Assembly (NCBI GenBank): GCA_963703655.1
Contig: CAVPFA010000003.1
Location: forward strand, 1,054,001-1,118,000
DNA length: 64,000 bases
Direction: 5' to 3'
Source: CAVPFA01 sp963703655
GTDB lineage: Bacteria > Actinomycetota > Acidimicrobiia > Acidimicrobiales > Bog-793
How positions within the stretch are numbered: the stretch's first letter is position 1; every line of letters starts with the position of its first letter. The notes under the pieces were generated by a model, which saw only the letters and a program-made list of their open reading frames with translations, ran no database searches and had not been told where the DNA came from. This document shows, one piece after another, positions 1-9,348 of the stretch. The position numbers were made by a program, and so were the translations under genes.

Positions 1-1955
1 AGCTGCGTCAGCACGAAGTTGGCGCCGGGCGGGCCGTAGAGCTGCCACTTGAGACCCAATGAGCTCAGTTTCTGTTCGGCCACTCTCACGGCGTCGCTGA
101 ACAGCGAAGGGACGCTCACGTACGGCGGGCCCAACGAGACGTAGACCACCACCGTAGAGTGCCCCTTCACCGTCTTGCCCGGTGGAGGGCTGGTGTTGAC
201 GACGTAGCCCGCCGGAACCGAGGTCGAGTACTGGGTCTTCTCGCTCGCCACCAGGTGGAGACCCGTGAGAACCGACTCGGCCTGTTGCCAGTCGAGGACG
301 CCCCCGGTCAGATCGGAAGGAATCGTCTGGGGCGCGGGGCCCTTCGAGATCACGACCTTGACGGTGTCGCCGTAGAACAGCCGCTCGCCGGCGACCGAGC
401 TCCAGCCGATGAGCGTTCCCTTGGCGACCGTCTCGCTGTACCGCTCGGAGAGCCGACCGCCGAGGTGCGCTCTCCGAAGCGCAGTGAGGGCGCTCGCCTC
501 GGTCATGCCGGTGCGCAGCCTGGGCAGCGCAGTCGGGTGCCGTCCCAGTGAGACGACCATCTTGACGATCGTGCCGGCCTTCTCGCGCTCACCGCCGGAG
601 GGGACCTGGGAGATGACCCGACCGGGAGCGACGCGCCGGCTGAACAGCGCGCCGGAGACCTCCGGCGTCAGGCCCGCCCGGTGAAGGGACGAGTTCGCCG
701 CGATGACCGGTAGCCCGACGAGGTGCGGAACCGCGTCGCGATGTGGTGCGACGCGGGACGCCGCCAGTACCGCCGCGCCCGCGCCGGCCTCGAGCACCAG
801 CACGGCCACAAGCCAGGGCAGCCATCGGTGCCTGCGCCTTTGCCGGGGGGCCTTCAGCGCCACCGCGTCGGGCTTCGGCGTGATCCGGCGTACGCCCGGA
901 AGGACCGCCGTCATGGGACCATCACGAGGCGGCGCGGCCTGAGGCGCGGGCGCGGGCGGCGCGTCAGCGGGCGAGGCGGCCCCAGCCGAGGCGCCGGCCG
1001 GCACCGAGGACTGAGGCGGTGCTGGCGGGGGGACCGCGGGCCGCAAGCGCTGGGTCGGGTCCTGGTCGAGCCCGCGCGGCAGGCTCGGCAGCGCGAGGTC
1101 GGTGCGACTGAGCGGAAGCGGCTCGGGAGGATCGAGCTCCTGCAAGAGCATCTCGAGCTCCGACGCGAGCGCGGCAGCGTCCAAACGGGCCAAGGGTTCG
1201 GATATGGCGGCCTGAGCGAGCACGGGCGCAAGCGGCCCGAGCTCGCGGCGGGCGGCAGGACCGCTCCGACGCGCGCCATGAGGGTCGCGACCGTCGTGTC
1301 GCCGGCGAAGGGCACCCGCCCGGTCACCGATTCGTACAGCGTCAGGGCGAGCGAGTAGACGTCGGTGCGGTCGTCCACGGGATGGCCTCCGACCTGCTCG
1401 GGTGAGGCGTACCGGGCCGTCCCCATGACCGTGCCGAGTCGGCTCGGTGATGGCCGCCTCCGCAAGTCCGCGCGCGAGCCCGAAGTCCGCCACCAGCAGT
1501 CGGCCGTCGTCGTCGAAGAGGAGGTTGGCGGGCTTGACGTCGCGGTGGACAAGCCCGCGCCGGTGGGCATAGGCGAGCCCGTGGGCCGCCTCGGCTCCGA
1601 GCGCCGCCGCCTGCTGGGGACTCAGCAGGCGACCGGCATCGAGCAGCGATCGCAAGCTCCCCCCACCCAGGTACTCGAGCACCAGATAGGGGATGCCGTC
1701 CTCGTCGCCCCAGTCGTAGACGTGAAGCACGTTGCGGTGGTTGAGCGACGCCGCGAGGCGCGCCTCGGCCTGGAACTTCCTCAGGAAGGTCGTGTCGCCG
1801 GCCAGCGCCGGGTGAAGGAGCTTGACCGCGACGCGCCGACCGAGCCGCGTGTCGTCGGCGGCGAAGACTTGAGCCGAGGCGCCGGCGCCGACCACGGCGA
1901 GAAGCCGGTAACGGCCTCCGATGACTCGGCCGACCTGTTCGACGGTGCTCGACAT
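1..1955 (-). CDS. Ser/Thr protein kinase with PASTA repeats (PknB-like), 3' end outside window
   Basis: Membrane Ser/Thr kinase of the PknB/StkP type, which senses cell-wall fragments and phosphorylates division and wall-synthesis proteins. The N-terminal kinase domain shows the ATP lysine in VAVKLLHP (about residue 45), HRDVKPANLLF (about 136) and DFGLARG (about 156). A Pro/Ala-rich linker leads to one membrane helix near residue 377, then to extracellular PASTA-like repeats running off the window edge. The ATG at 1955 opens the frame. About 60 residues, from about 1440 down to 1250, are readable as kinase (GTVMGTARYASPEQ, DVYSLALTLYE) only in another frame. One extra base near 1440 and one missing base near 1250 therefore compensate each other. 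The reading frame stays open, but as written it loses the activation-loop/APE region. The kinase-plus-PASTA call is firm; the exact substrate is unknown. Confidence 0.88.
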   Translation of the reverse strand, partial: MSSTVEQVGRVIGGRYRLLAVVGAGASAQVFAADDTRLGRRVAVKLLHPALAGDTTFLRKFQAEARLAASLNHRNVLHVYDWGDEDGIPYLVLEYLGGGSLRSLLDAGRLLSPQQAAALGAEAAHGLAYAHRRGLVHRDVKPANLLFDDDGRLLVADFGLARGLAEAAITEPTRHGHGDGPVRLTRAGRRPSRGRPHRRLLARPDAVRIGDRAGALRRRHDGRDPHGARRSGPAARRELGPLAPVLAQAAISEPLARLDAAALASELEMLLQELDPPEPLPLSRTDLALPSLPRGLDQDPTQRLRPAVPPPAPPQSSVPAGASAGAASPADAPPAPAPQAAPPRDGPMTAVLPGVRRITPKPDAVALKAPRQRRRHRWLPWLVAVLVLEAGAGAAVLAASRVAPHRDAVPHLVGLPVIAANSSLHRAGLTPEVSGALFSRRVAPGRVISQVPSGGEREKAGTIVKMVVSLGRHPTALPRLRTGMTEASALTALRRAHLGGRLSERYSETVAKGTLIGWSSVAGERLFYGDTVKVVISKGPAPQTIPSDLTGGVLDWQQAESVLTGLHLVASEKTQYSTSVPAGYVVNTSPPPGKTVKGHSTVVVYVSLGPPYVSVPSLFSDAVRVAEQKLSSLGLKWQLYGPPGANFVLTQ

Positions 1956-2016
1956 GGGGATTCGCAAGAAAGGGTAATGGCTGCCGGCCCACGATCGGTG
2001 GAGGGGCTGCGGTCGG

Positions 2017-4047
2017 CTACTGGGGCAGGTCGCCCGATTCCAGGAGTTTGACGAAGCCCTCCTCGCCGAGGATCGGTACCCCGAGTGCCTCGGCCTTCGT
2101 GATCTTGGCAGCGCCAGGGGCCTCGCCGGCGATGACGGCGGTCGTCTTGGCAGACACCGAGCCTGGTGATTTCCCCCCGCGGCCGGTGATGGCGGCCTCG
2201 GCTTGCTCGCGTGTGAAGCCGTTCAGCGTGCCCGTGACGACGACAGACCTGCCGACGAGGGTCCGAGGCAGCTGCCGGGCTTCGGCTGCTCTGAACCGGA
2301 CGCCGCCGGCGCGAAGCCGCTCGATCATCGCCCGGTTGCCCTGCGATCCGAAGAAACGTGCCAGGCTCGCGGCGATCACGCCTCCGATGCCTTCGATGCC
2401 TGCGAGCGACTCCTCCGGAGCCGCCATGAGCCGGTCGAGATCACCGAAGGCGGAGGCCAGCGCTGTCGCGACCGTGCCGCCCACGTGACGGATGCCGAGC
2501 GCGGTGAGCAAGTTGGCAAGGGGCCGGTTTCTCGAATCGTCGATGGCCGCGATCAGGTTCCCCGCCGACAGCTCGCCGAAGCCCTCGAGGCCGACGATGT
2601 CTGGAACCTGGAGGTGGTAGCAGTCGGACGCATCCGACAAGAGCCCGGCAGCGACGAACTGAGCGACACGCTGTTCGCCGAGGCCTTCGATGTCCATGGC
2701 GCCGCGCGACGCGAAATGCACGATCCTCTGGATCCGCTGGGCGGGGCAGTTGATGTTGACGCAGTACGTGTCGCTCTCGCCGTTGAGTCGGACGAGAGGG
2801 GTCCCGCAGCTCGGGCAGCTGGTCGGGAACTTCCACGCCTCGGTCCCGGCCGGCCGGGCGCTGAGCACCGGGCCCACGACCTCGGGGATGACGTCCCCGG
2901 CCTTGCGCACGACAACGGTGTCCCCAGGGCGCACGTCCTTCAGGCGAACCTGGTCCTCGTTGTGCAGGCTGGCGAGTCCGACGACCGAGCCGGCGACCTG
3001 CACCGGGCGCAGCTTCGCGAACGGAGTCGCGCGCCCGGTTCGCCCGATCGAGACGAGGATGTCGTCGAGGAGCGTGGTCCGTTCCTCGGGGGGAAACTTG
3101 TACGCAACTGCCCACCTGGGCGCGTGCGACGTGGCGCCGAGCCGGACGTGGAGCCCCAGGTCCTCGACTTTCACGACGACGCCGTCGATCTCGTAGCCAA
3201 GACCGTGTCGGCGTGCCTCCAGATCCCGGCAGTACGCGAATACCGCCTCGAGGTCCGAGACGACAGACGTCTCGGGATTGACCGGGAGCCCCGCTCGACG
3301 GAGGACATCGAGCGAGCCGGACTGCGTCGCTATCCCTGCGGCGCCGTCCACCTGGTAGAAGAAGGCCCCGAGCGCACGCCCGGCGGTGACCTTCGCGTCC
3401 TTCTGGCGCAGCGAGCCGGCGGCAGCGTTGCGGGGATTGGAAAAAGGGCGCAGACCAGCGGCTAGCTGGCGCCGGTTCAGCTCCTCGAACGCGGGGACCG
3501 GAAAGTAGACCTCTCCGCGGACCTCGACGATCTCGGGAATCTCGCCTGGGCCGAGCGCGAGCTCGCCGGGGATGGTCGCGACGGTGCGCACGTTCGGTGT
3601 CACGTCCTCACCGACACGCCCGTCGCCACGGGTCGCGCCGCGGACGAGGCGGCCACGCTCGTAGGTGAGCGAGATCGACAAGCCGTCGATCTTCGGCTCG
3701 CAGACGAAAGGCGATCCGTTCTCCGGAACGAGCATCTTCTGCAGCCTGGCTCCCCAAGCGAGGATCTCTTCGAGGGTGGTGACCTTGTCGAGGCTCATCA
3801 TCGGCGTCCGGTGCACGACCGGCGCGAACAGCGCCGCGGGAGCGATCCCCACCGTTTGCGTGGGCGAGTCCGCTTCGACGAGCTCCGGGTGCCGTTCCTC
3901 GAGCGCCCGCAACTCGTCTTTGAGCGCGTCGTACTCGGCGTCGGGAATCTCCGAGTCGTCCTCGAGGTAATACTGCGCGTCGTAGCCCCTGAGGAGCCGA
4001 CGCAGCTCGCCGACACGAGCCGTCACAGCCGATGGCACTCCTGTCAC
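2017..4047 (-). CDS. ligA: NAD-dependent DNA ligase LigA
   Basis: Seals nicks in DNA during replication and repair, using NAD+ as adenylate donor. The 676-residue length is typical. The adenylation lysine is K119 in the CEPKIDGLS motif. Then come the OB fold, a four-cysteine zinc finger (CPSCGTPLVRL followed by YCVNINCPAQ), helix-hairpin-helix repeats, and a C-terminal BRCT domain around VGRSVVVTGTLNGFTREQ. The start is GTG at 4047. It overlaps the mnmA stop as GTGA, so the two genes are translationally coupled. No missing residues were noticed. Confidence 0.97.
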   Translation of the reverse strand: MTGVPSAVTARVGELRRLLRGYDAQYYLEDDSEIPDAEYDALKDELRALEERHPELVEADSPTQTVGIAPAALFAPVVHRTPMMSLDKVTTLEEILAWGARLQKMLVPENGSPFVCEPKIDGLSISLTYERGRLVRGATRGDGRVGEDVTPNVRTVATIPGELALGPGEIPEIVEVRGEVYFPVPAFEELNRRQLAAGLRPFSNPRNAAAGSLRQKDAKVTAGRALGAFFYQVDGAAGIATQSGSLDVLRRAGLPVNPETSVVSDLEAVFAYCRDLEARRHGLGYEIDGVVVKVEDLGLHVRLGATSHAPRWAVAYKFPPEERTTLLDDILVSIGRTGRATPFAKLRPVQVAGSVVGLASLHNEDQVRLKDVRPGDTVVVRKAGDVIPEVVGPVLSARPAGTEAWKFPTSCPSCGTPLVRLNGESDTYCVNINCPAQRIQRIVHFASRGAMDIEGLGEQRVAQFVAAGLLSDASDCYHLQVPDIVGLEGFGELSAGNLIAAIDDSRNRPLANLLTALGIRHVGGTVATALASAFGDLDRLMAAPEESLAGIEGIGGVIAASLARFFGSQGNRAMIERLRAGGVRFRAAEARQLPRTLVGRSVVVTGTLNGFTREQAEAAITGRGGKSPGSVSAKTTAVIAGEAPGAAKITKAEALGVPILGEEGFVKLLESGDLPQ

Positions 4048-5091
4048 GCAGCGATCCCCGAGCCGACGACCTCGTCGCCTGCGTAGAGAGCAACGGTCTG
4101 ACCGGGTGCGACACGACGATCAGGCCCTTCGAGGTAGCGCACTCCGCCGTCGGTGAGAACCGCGGGCCTCGGGCGGCCGTGGGCGCTCGTTTGGGCGAGG
4201 ACCGGCGATCCGACCGGAAGTGGGCTCGCCACCCACGTCCGCCCCGTCAGCTCCACGCCTTCGGTGAGCAGATCCTCCTCCGGCCCGATCACGACCGTGG
4301 CGGAGGCGGCGTCGACCTCGACCGCGTAGCGCCGGCGCGACCCAGACGAACTCAGGCCCCGCCGCTGGCCGACGGTGACGAGCTCGACGGCCGGCACGTT
4401 CCCGACCACCTCCCCCGTCGCGCCATCGACGAGCAGCCCCGGGTGCAGCTCGATCCGCTCGCCCAAGAAACGCTGCCGGGGACCCTGTCCCCGCCCGGCC
4501 GCGACGAAGCACACCTCCTGGCTGTCGGGCTTGGTCGCGGTCGGAAGGCCCATCGCCGCGGCACGGTCGCGAACCTCGCGTTTCGTGAGCTCACCGACCG
4601 GCAGCAGCGCCTGGGCCAGCTCGCGGACGCTCAGCATCGAGAGCACGTACGACTGGTCCTTGGCCGCGTCGTGTCCCCGCAGCAGTCGTGGCAGGCCATC
4701 CGGCGCGCCGCGCCAGATCCGCGCGTGATGCCCGGTCGCCACAGCGTCGAAGCCGAGCCGCACGGCACGGTCGAGAAACCGGCGGAACTTCAGATGCCGG
4801 TTGCACTCGATGCAGGGATTCGGCGTCCGCCCAAGGGCATGCGCCTGGACGTAGGGCGTGACGACCCGCTCCTCGAACTCCTCGGCGAAGTTGAAGACGT
4901 GGTGGTCGATCCCGAGCCGCGCCGCGACACGGCGCGCGTCGTCGACGTCGCCGACCGAGCAGCAGCCTGAGTCGCCGGCGCCACCCCAGAGCTTCATGGT
5001 GGCGGCGACTACTTCGTGGCCTTGCTCGAGCAACGAGCGCGGCGGCGACAGACGAGTCCACACCCCCCGAAAGCGCGACCAACACCCGCAC
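4044..5091 (-). CDS. mnmA: tRNA 2-thiouridylase MnmA (one frame break)
   Basis: Adds sulfur at C2 of the wobble uridine in Lys, Glu and Gln tRNAs, using ATP and a persulfide relay. The PP-loop LVALSGGVDSSVAAAL is at the N terminus. The family cysteines are in NPCIECNRHLKF and in SQEVCFV. The N-terminal 19 residues are in a different frame from the rest. A single extra base near 5034 separates AAAL from LLEQGHEVVAATMKLWGG; removing it gives a normal 348-residue protein. The GTG at 5091 is chosen because the PP-loop follows it directly. A start further inside would delete the ATP-binding site. The gene lies 26 bases after the cysteine desulfurase that would supply its sulfur. The break is probably a sequencing indel. 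Confidence 0.93.
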
Positions 5092-5117
5092 GCTGCCAGT
5101 CTCGCACGCGCGGCCGC

Positions 5118-6369
5118 CTACGCTCGGAGCCGCTCCACCGCTTTCGGGAAGGCGACGAGCGCTGCGTCGATGTCCGCGCCTGTCGTCGCATGGCCGAGCG
5201 AGAGCCGCACATGGCGTCTGGCCTCCTCGGTGGTCCGCCCCATCGCGAGCAGCACGTGGCTCGGCTCGATCGCTCCGCTCGCGCAGGCCGATCCCGCGGA
5301 TGCGCAGACCCCCAGCTCGTCGAGTACCAGCAGAAGCTCCTCGGCCTCGACCCCGTCGACGCCGAGATTGCAGATCGCGTCGATGCGGTCGTCCCGGGCC
5401 ACCGACTCGTGCACGCCGGGAACGGCCTGCACGATCCCTTCCACGAGCCGTTTCGAGAGCGCCCCGACGCGAAGGCTCGTCGACTCCCGATCGCGAGCGG
5501 CGCCCCGGGCGGCCGCCACCATGGCGACGACGCCGGCGACGTTCTGCGTGCCCGCGCGACGTTCGCGCTCCTGGGGACCCCCGCGCAGGATGGGTCGCAG
5601 CGCCGCGGCCCGCGGCCGACGCGACGAGGGCGCCGAGGCCTTTCGGGCCTCCGAACTTGTGAGCGCTCACGCTCACGAGGTCCGCACCGGCGGCCAGCGC
5701 GGCAACGTCGAGCCATCCGAACGCCTGCACCGCGTCGGTGTGCACGAGCGCCCCAGGAGCATGCTCGTGCACCAGAGCGACGACTGCATCGAGCGGCTGG
5801 CGCACTCCCGTCTCGTTGTTGACGAGCATCACCGAGACCAGGCGCACCTCGCTTTCCGGCTCGTCCAGGGCCTCGGCGAGGGCGTCGAGGTCGATGACGC
5901 CGCGGCGGTCGACGACCACGGCACGGCCACCGGCTGCCAGGCACGGCTCGAGCACGGCGGCATGCTCGACGGCGCTGCAGAGGACAGGTGGACCGCCGGC
6001 CGCGCCGGGCCCGCCGGCGATGGCGGCCCTCCCGCCGGCCCCTGCGGCCGCGCCTGCCGCCCCGCGGGGCGCGGCCCCCGCCCCGGCTGCCACGCCCGAG
6101 ACGGCGAGGTTGTCGGCTTCGGTGCCTCCGCTGGTGAACACGACGTCAGCCGGCCCGGCTCCGAGCAGCTCGGCGAGCTCTTCGCGGGCATCGTCGAGGG
6201 CCCGCCGGGCGGTCCTCGCGACGGTGTGACTCCCGGAGGGGTTTCCGTAGCGGTCGGCGAGAAACGGGAGCATCGCGGCAACGGCCTCCGCGCGCATCGG
6301 AGTGGTCGCCGCATGGTCGAGATAGACCGCCCGGTCGTCCTGGCGTCCGGTCAATCCGTCTCCGCTCAC
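5118..6369 (-). CDS. Cysteine desulfurase, IscS/NifS class (one frame break)
   Basis: PLP enzyme that takes sulfur from cysteine as a persulfide for Fe-S clusters and tRNA thiolation. It shows YLDHAATTPMR at the start, TSGGTEADNLAV, the PLP lysine in SVSAHKFGGPKGLG, and the catalytic cysteine in GSACASGAIEPSHVL. After GLGALVAS the frame changes near 5610-5622 (one extra base) and continues as LRPILRGGPQERERRAGTQN. The start GTG at 6369 overlaps the upstream hydrolase stop as GTGA. An Ala/Gly-rich stretch of about 35 residues sits between DNLAV and the SAVEHAAVL motif, where most family members have a short loop. It precedes mnmA, so an IscS-like role feeding MnmA is likely. Confidence 0.92.
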
Positions 6370-7631
6370 GACGGCGCGGCGCAAGAGGTCGCCGTGTACG
6401 GCGGCGCCGGGTACAGCGGGACGCTGGCGGCGTTCGAGATCGTGCTCACGCCGGTCCGGCTGCCTAGTTGCCCGAGACGAGCGGCTGTCTCCTCCCCCAT
6501 CCCCAGCACGAGATCGAAGAACCCGACCGTCACCTGCTCCACCGTCGCCGCCGCCGCACCGTCACCGATGTAGGGCCCGAGATGCGTGGCGTCGCTGAGG
6601 GCCAGGAACCATTTCGTACCGGTGAGCATGTTGTACACCTTCGAGCTGTCGGCGGGGTCGTTGCACGAGTCAGTCAAGCTCTGTACCACGAGCGCCGCCG
6701 GGCCGCCCGCGGCAGGCGCCGAATAGTCGTCTCCCTCGCGGCTCCACTCGGCTCCTGAGAGGAGCGCCACCGCTACGGGGCGCACCGGCATCGAGGCGAG
6801 AGTCTTTGCGTACGCCTGGTCGTACACGAGAGCAGCCACCGTGTCGGCTCCGTCGGACTGGCCGGCGAGAATGAGCTGAGCGGGATCCACCAGCCCGACG
6901 AGGTAGGACGCGTACGGCGGTGGCGTTCCGCGCCCTGCCTCGAGGACCTGCGACGCGACGAAGGCGACGTCTCCTGGCTGGTTGAACATGTCCAACTCGG
7001 TGTCGACCCCGTGCTGAGCCTCGATGGCGGTGTCGCTCGTGTCGGGAAAGAACGGCGCCACGACCACGTAACCTGCCTGCACCCAGGACACGAGCAGCGC
7101 TCTGTAGGTATTCGGGTCCACGTCGAAGCCGTGGGCGAAGACGATCACGGGGTACGGGCCGTAGCGGTAGGCAGGAGCCGCCCTCGGCACGACCGCCGGC
7201 GGCACCGCCCGCAGCGTCGGGTACAGGATCTGGACCTGCAGCAGCCGTCCGGCCTGGCTTGTTCCCTCGTAGAAGTTCTCGGTCGAGCCCTGTGGTTCCG
7301 CCCACGTCGCGCTCGCCAGCCCGACTCCGAAAACAGCCGGCGGCTTTCCCGGAGCACGACTGGCGGGCGTCGTCGACGTGGATGTGGACGTGGAGGTGGA
7401 AGTGGAGGTGGAAGTGGAAGTGGAAGTTGACGTCGAAGTTGAGGTGGAGGTGCCTGTGGCGCCGCTCGGATGACCGTCGGTCCGGGTCGTGCCGGGGTGT
7501 GTGCCCCCGGCAGCTGCCGAGCACGCCGAGAGGGCGCCGGCGGCCAGCAGGAGGACGAGCGCGACGAGCTGGCTCGTGAAGCGGCCGCGCCGAGCGTGCG
7601 CACGGGCCCGCCACCTCTGTTGGGCCTCCAC
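6366..7631 (-). CDS. Lipoprotein alpha/beta hydrolase with Ser-Thr linker
   Basis: Probable secreted, lipid-anchored serine hydrolase; the substrate is unknown. Starting at GTG 7631, the N terminus is basic, then a hydrophobic stretch (LVALVLLLAAGALSAC) ends in a lipobox cysteine. A linker of about thirteen Ser-Thr dipeptides follows. The hydrolase domain has PYPVIVFAHGFD (oxyanion strand), the nucleophile elbow LAGQSDGAD (G-x-S-x-G), an Asp in SLTDSCND, and a late His in SDATHLGPY. This resembles the chlorophyllase/PET-hydrolase-like lipase group. An open frame extends further upstream but lacks coding character, and the signal peptide fixes the start. The stop overlaps the desulfurase start. 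Confidence 0.8.
   Translation of the reverse strand: MEAQQRWRARAHARRGRFTSQLVALVLLLAAGALSACSAAAGGTHPGTTRTDGHPSGATGTSTSTSTSTSTSTSTSTSTSTSTSTSTTPASRAPGKPPAVFGVGLASATWAEPQGSTENFYEGTSQAGRLLQVQILYPTLRAVPPAVVPRAAPAYRYGPYPVIVFAHGFDVDPNTYRALLVSWVQAGYVVVAPFFPDTSDTAIEAQHGVDTELDMFNQPGDVAFVASQVLEAGRGTPPPYASYLVGLVDPAQLILAGQSDGADTVAALVYDQAYAKTLASMPVRPVAVALLSGAEWSREGDDYSAPAAGGPAALVVQSLTDSCNDPADSSKVYNMLTGTKWFLALSDATHLGPYIGDGAAAATVEQVTVGFFDLVLGMGEETAARLGQLGSRTGVSTISNAASVPLYPAPPYTATSCAAPS
7375..7452. repeat. Degenerate hexanucleotide repeat encoding (Ser-Thr)n
   Basis: About thirteen tandem copies of a gtggaN/gtcgaN-type hexamer, read on the minus strand as alternating Thr and Ser codons, form the linker between lipobox and hydrolase domain. 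Third positions vary, so the repeat is kept at protein level and is not a fresh slippage product. Such linkers usually space an enzyme from the membrane. Confidence 0.8.
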
Positions 7632-7708
7632 GACCGGCCAATGTACAGCCGGTCCGGGCAAGCGAGCGCGACGCCCGGAATGAACACCGAGATCAGACGC
7701 CCTTTTTC

Positions 7709-8194
7709 TCAGCGAGGCTGCCAGATCATGACCACCACAGCAGCTCCGAAGCAGAGCGAGATCGCCGACGCGCTCCATTGCACCGCGCGGCAAGACTGCG
7801 AGAACCTCGCCAGCCCGAGCCGAGGGTCCTCGTCGAGCGGAACCGCGTCGGCAATCCAGGATTGGACCCTGCGCTCGGCTGGCCAGCACCAGCCAGTCGC
7901 AAGGCCGGCCGCGACGATCCAGCAGCCGAGGCCGATCCACGGCCACGGTTGCGACACGGCGGGGTGATCGCCGGTCCACAGCACGATCCCGCCGAGGACC
8001 GGGGTCAGGAGCAACGACCTCGCGGCCCAGTTCGTGCCCGGGCGGAAGTACCGCCGCAGCGTCACGTCCTGGCGCGGGTCGGCGACCGATCGGGCTCGGG
8101 CCGCGTAGACTCCGGACACCCCGACCGCGCCGAAGCCGGCCACGGCGCTCAGCACATGGGCTCCGACGAGCAGGTCATAACCCGGTCCGGTCAC
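7709..8194 (-). CDS. Small integral membrane protein, DUF2269-like
   Basis: A 161-residue protein with four hydrophobic segments: around residues 8-28 (LLVGAHVLSAVAGFGAVGVSG), 58-74, 84-105 and 140-158. The first helix carries a His in the GAHVLSA context, as in DUF2269-type membrane proteins. No catalytic motif is visible and the function is unknown. It ends about 80 bases before the lipoprotein hydrolase on the same strand and is divergent from galT. The gene is real by its coherent membrane pattern, but the family assignment is tentative. Confidence 0.6.
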   Translation of the reverse strand: MTGPGYDLLVGAHVLSAVAGFGAVGVSGVYAARARSVADPRQDVTLRRYFRPGTNWAARSLLLTPVLGGIVLWTGDHPAVSQPWPWIGLGCWIVAAGLATGWCWPAERRVQSWIADAVPLDEDPRLGLARFSQSCRAVQWSASAISLCFGAAVVVMIWQPR

Positions 8195-8207
8195 GGCGAG
8201 TGTCCGC

Positions 8208-8296
8208 TTGACGGAGCGTTTGCGGCGGTAGCGTAAAGAGATATGAAAATGTCATGTGAAACTCCTGCACGCAAGGAGGTCCCAGCCCGCACGTGA
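8208..8296 (+). other. galT upstream region: possible promoter and 17-codon upstream ORF
   Basis: TTGACG at 8208 and TAGCGT at 8229 could be -35 and -10 elements, but the 15-base spacing is short. An ATG at 8243 opens a 17-codon frame whose TGA overlaps the galT GTG as GTGA. The AAGGAGG at 8273-8279 lies inside this small frame and is the obvious ribosome site for galT, though about 13 bases from its GTG. Whether the short ORF is translated cannot be told from sequence. Confidence 0.3.
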
Positions 8297-9315
8297 ACCA
8301 GCTGCGTCTTGACCCGCTTTCGGGTCGGTGGGTCACTGTTGCCACCGACCGCGGTGAGCGGCAGGCTCTTTTCGTCCCGAGACAACCGACGCTCGACACG
8401 CTCGAGGGCCTCCCGTGTCCGTTCTGCCCTGGCAACGAAGGCTCCATGCTGCCCGCCCTCGAGGCCTACGGGAACTCCGGAGGATGGCTGGTCCGCGTCG
8501 TTCCGAATCGCTATCCCGCCTTCGAGGGCGATATGCCGTTCGTGGTCGAGAATCGCGGGCCGGTGTTCACCGAAGCCCCGGCGAGCGGGATCCACGAGGT
8601 GCTCATCCTCTCGCCCGACCACGACACCACGATCGCGTCGCTTCCCGACGAGCAGACCTCGCTCGTCATGCTCGCCATCCGCGACCGCGTCGAGGAGCAC
8701 CAGAACACCCCGGGGCTGCGCTACAGCCAGGTGATCGTGAACCACGGCCGTCAGGCCGGCGCCTCCATCGCGCATCCTCACGGCCAGCTGCTCGGGATCC
8801 CGTTCGTGCCGAGGGAGCTCGCGGAGGAGCAGGCCGGTTTTGCCCGGTTCGCAGGCGGATGCCTCATCTGCACCGCGGCGGGCTCCGAGGAGAGGCTCGG
8901 CTACCGGATCGTCGACACGACCGAGCACGCGGTCACGTTCTGCCCGTTCTGGAGCGGAACTCCCTACGAGATCCTCGTCGTGCCCCGCGACCACGGCGCA
9001 CACCTCCACCGGGCCTCCACCGCGGGGATCGTGGGCGTCGGCCGGGCGGTCCGGAGCGCGCTGCGTGCGATCGCCGAGAGCCTCGGGGACGTCGCCTACA
9101 ACGTCGTGTTCCACTCGGCCCCCTACCGCGCGACCGGCGTCTACCACTGGCACGTTCACATCCTGCCCAGCCTGACCACCCGTGCGGGTTTCGAGCTCGG
9201 TACCGGGGTCATGATCAACGTGATCGGGCCCGAGAGAGCTGCCGACGACCTCCGGGATGCGCTGCGGCGCGTCGAACCGGACTCGGCCGACGGGCTGGCG
9301 ACTGCCGCATCCTGA
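8293..9315 (+). CDS. galT: Galactose-1-phosphate uridylyltransferase
   Basis: Transfers UMP between UDP-glucose and galactose-1-phosphate (Leloir pathway), or acts on a related sugar phosphate. The 340 residues carry RLDPLSGRWVTVATDR at the N terminus, a cysteine pair in CPFCPGNEG, and the catalytic HIT-type motif in SIAHPHGQLLG. A second cysteine pair region (CLICTAAG) and the C-terminal HWHVHILP follow; these are the family's metal ligands and second domain. The start is GTG at 8293, preceded by AAGGAGG. It converges with the maltokinase gene, with only 33 bases between stops. No galK or galE is adjacent. Confidence 0.93.
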   Translation: MNQLRLDPLSGRWVTVATDRGERQALFVPRQPTLDTLEGLPCPFCPGNEGSMLPALEAYGNSGGWLVRVVPNRYPAFEGDMPFVVENRGPVFTEAPASGIHEVLILSPDHDTTIASLPDEQTSLVMLAIRDRVEEHQNTPGLRYSQVIVNHGRQAGASIAHPHGQLLGIPFVPRELAEEQAGFARFAGGCLICTAAGSEERLGYRIVDTTEHAVTFCPFWSGTPYEILVVPRDHGAHLHRASTAGIVGVGRAVRSALRAIAESLGDVAYNVVFHSAPYRATGVYHWHVHILPSLTTRAGFELGTGVMINVIGPERAADDLRDALRRVEPDSADGLATAAS

Positions 9316-9348
9316 GGCCGCGCACCTGCGGGACGCTCCCGGAGCGGC

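Noticed and set aside
2203..3465. Long plus-strand open frame across ligA
   Set aside because: Antisense to a complete LigA with all motifs; no domain and biased composition.
4858..6573. 571-codon plus-strand open frame across mnmA, the desulfurase and the hydrolase gene
   Set aside because: Crosses three real minus-strand genes and their borders, with no coherent protein content.
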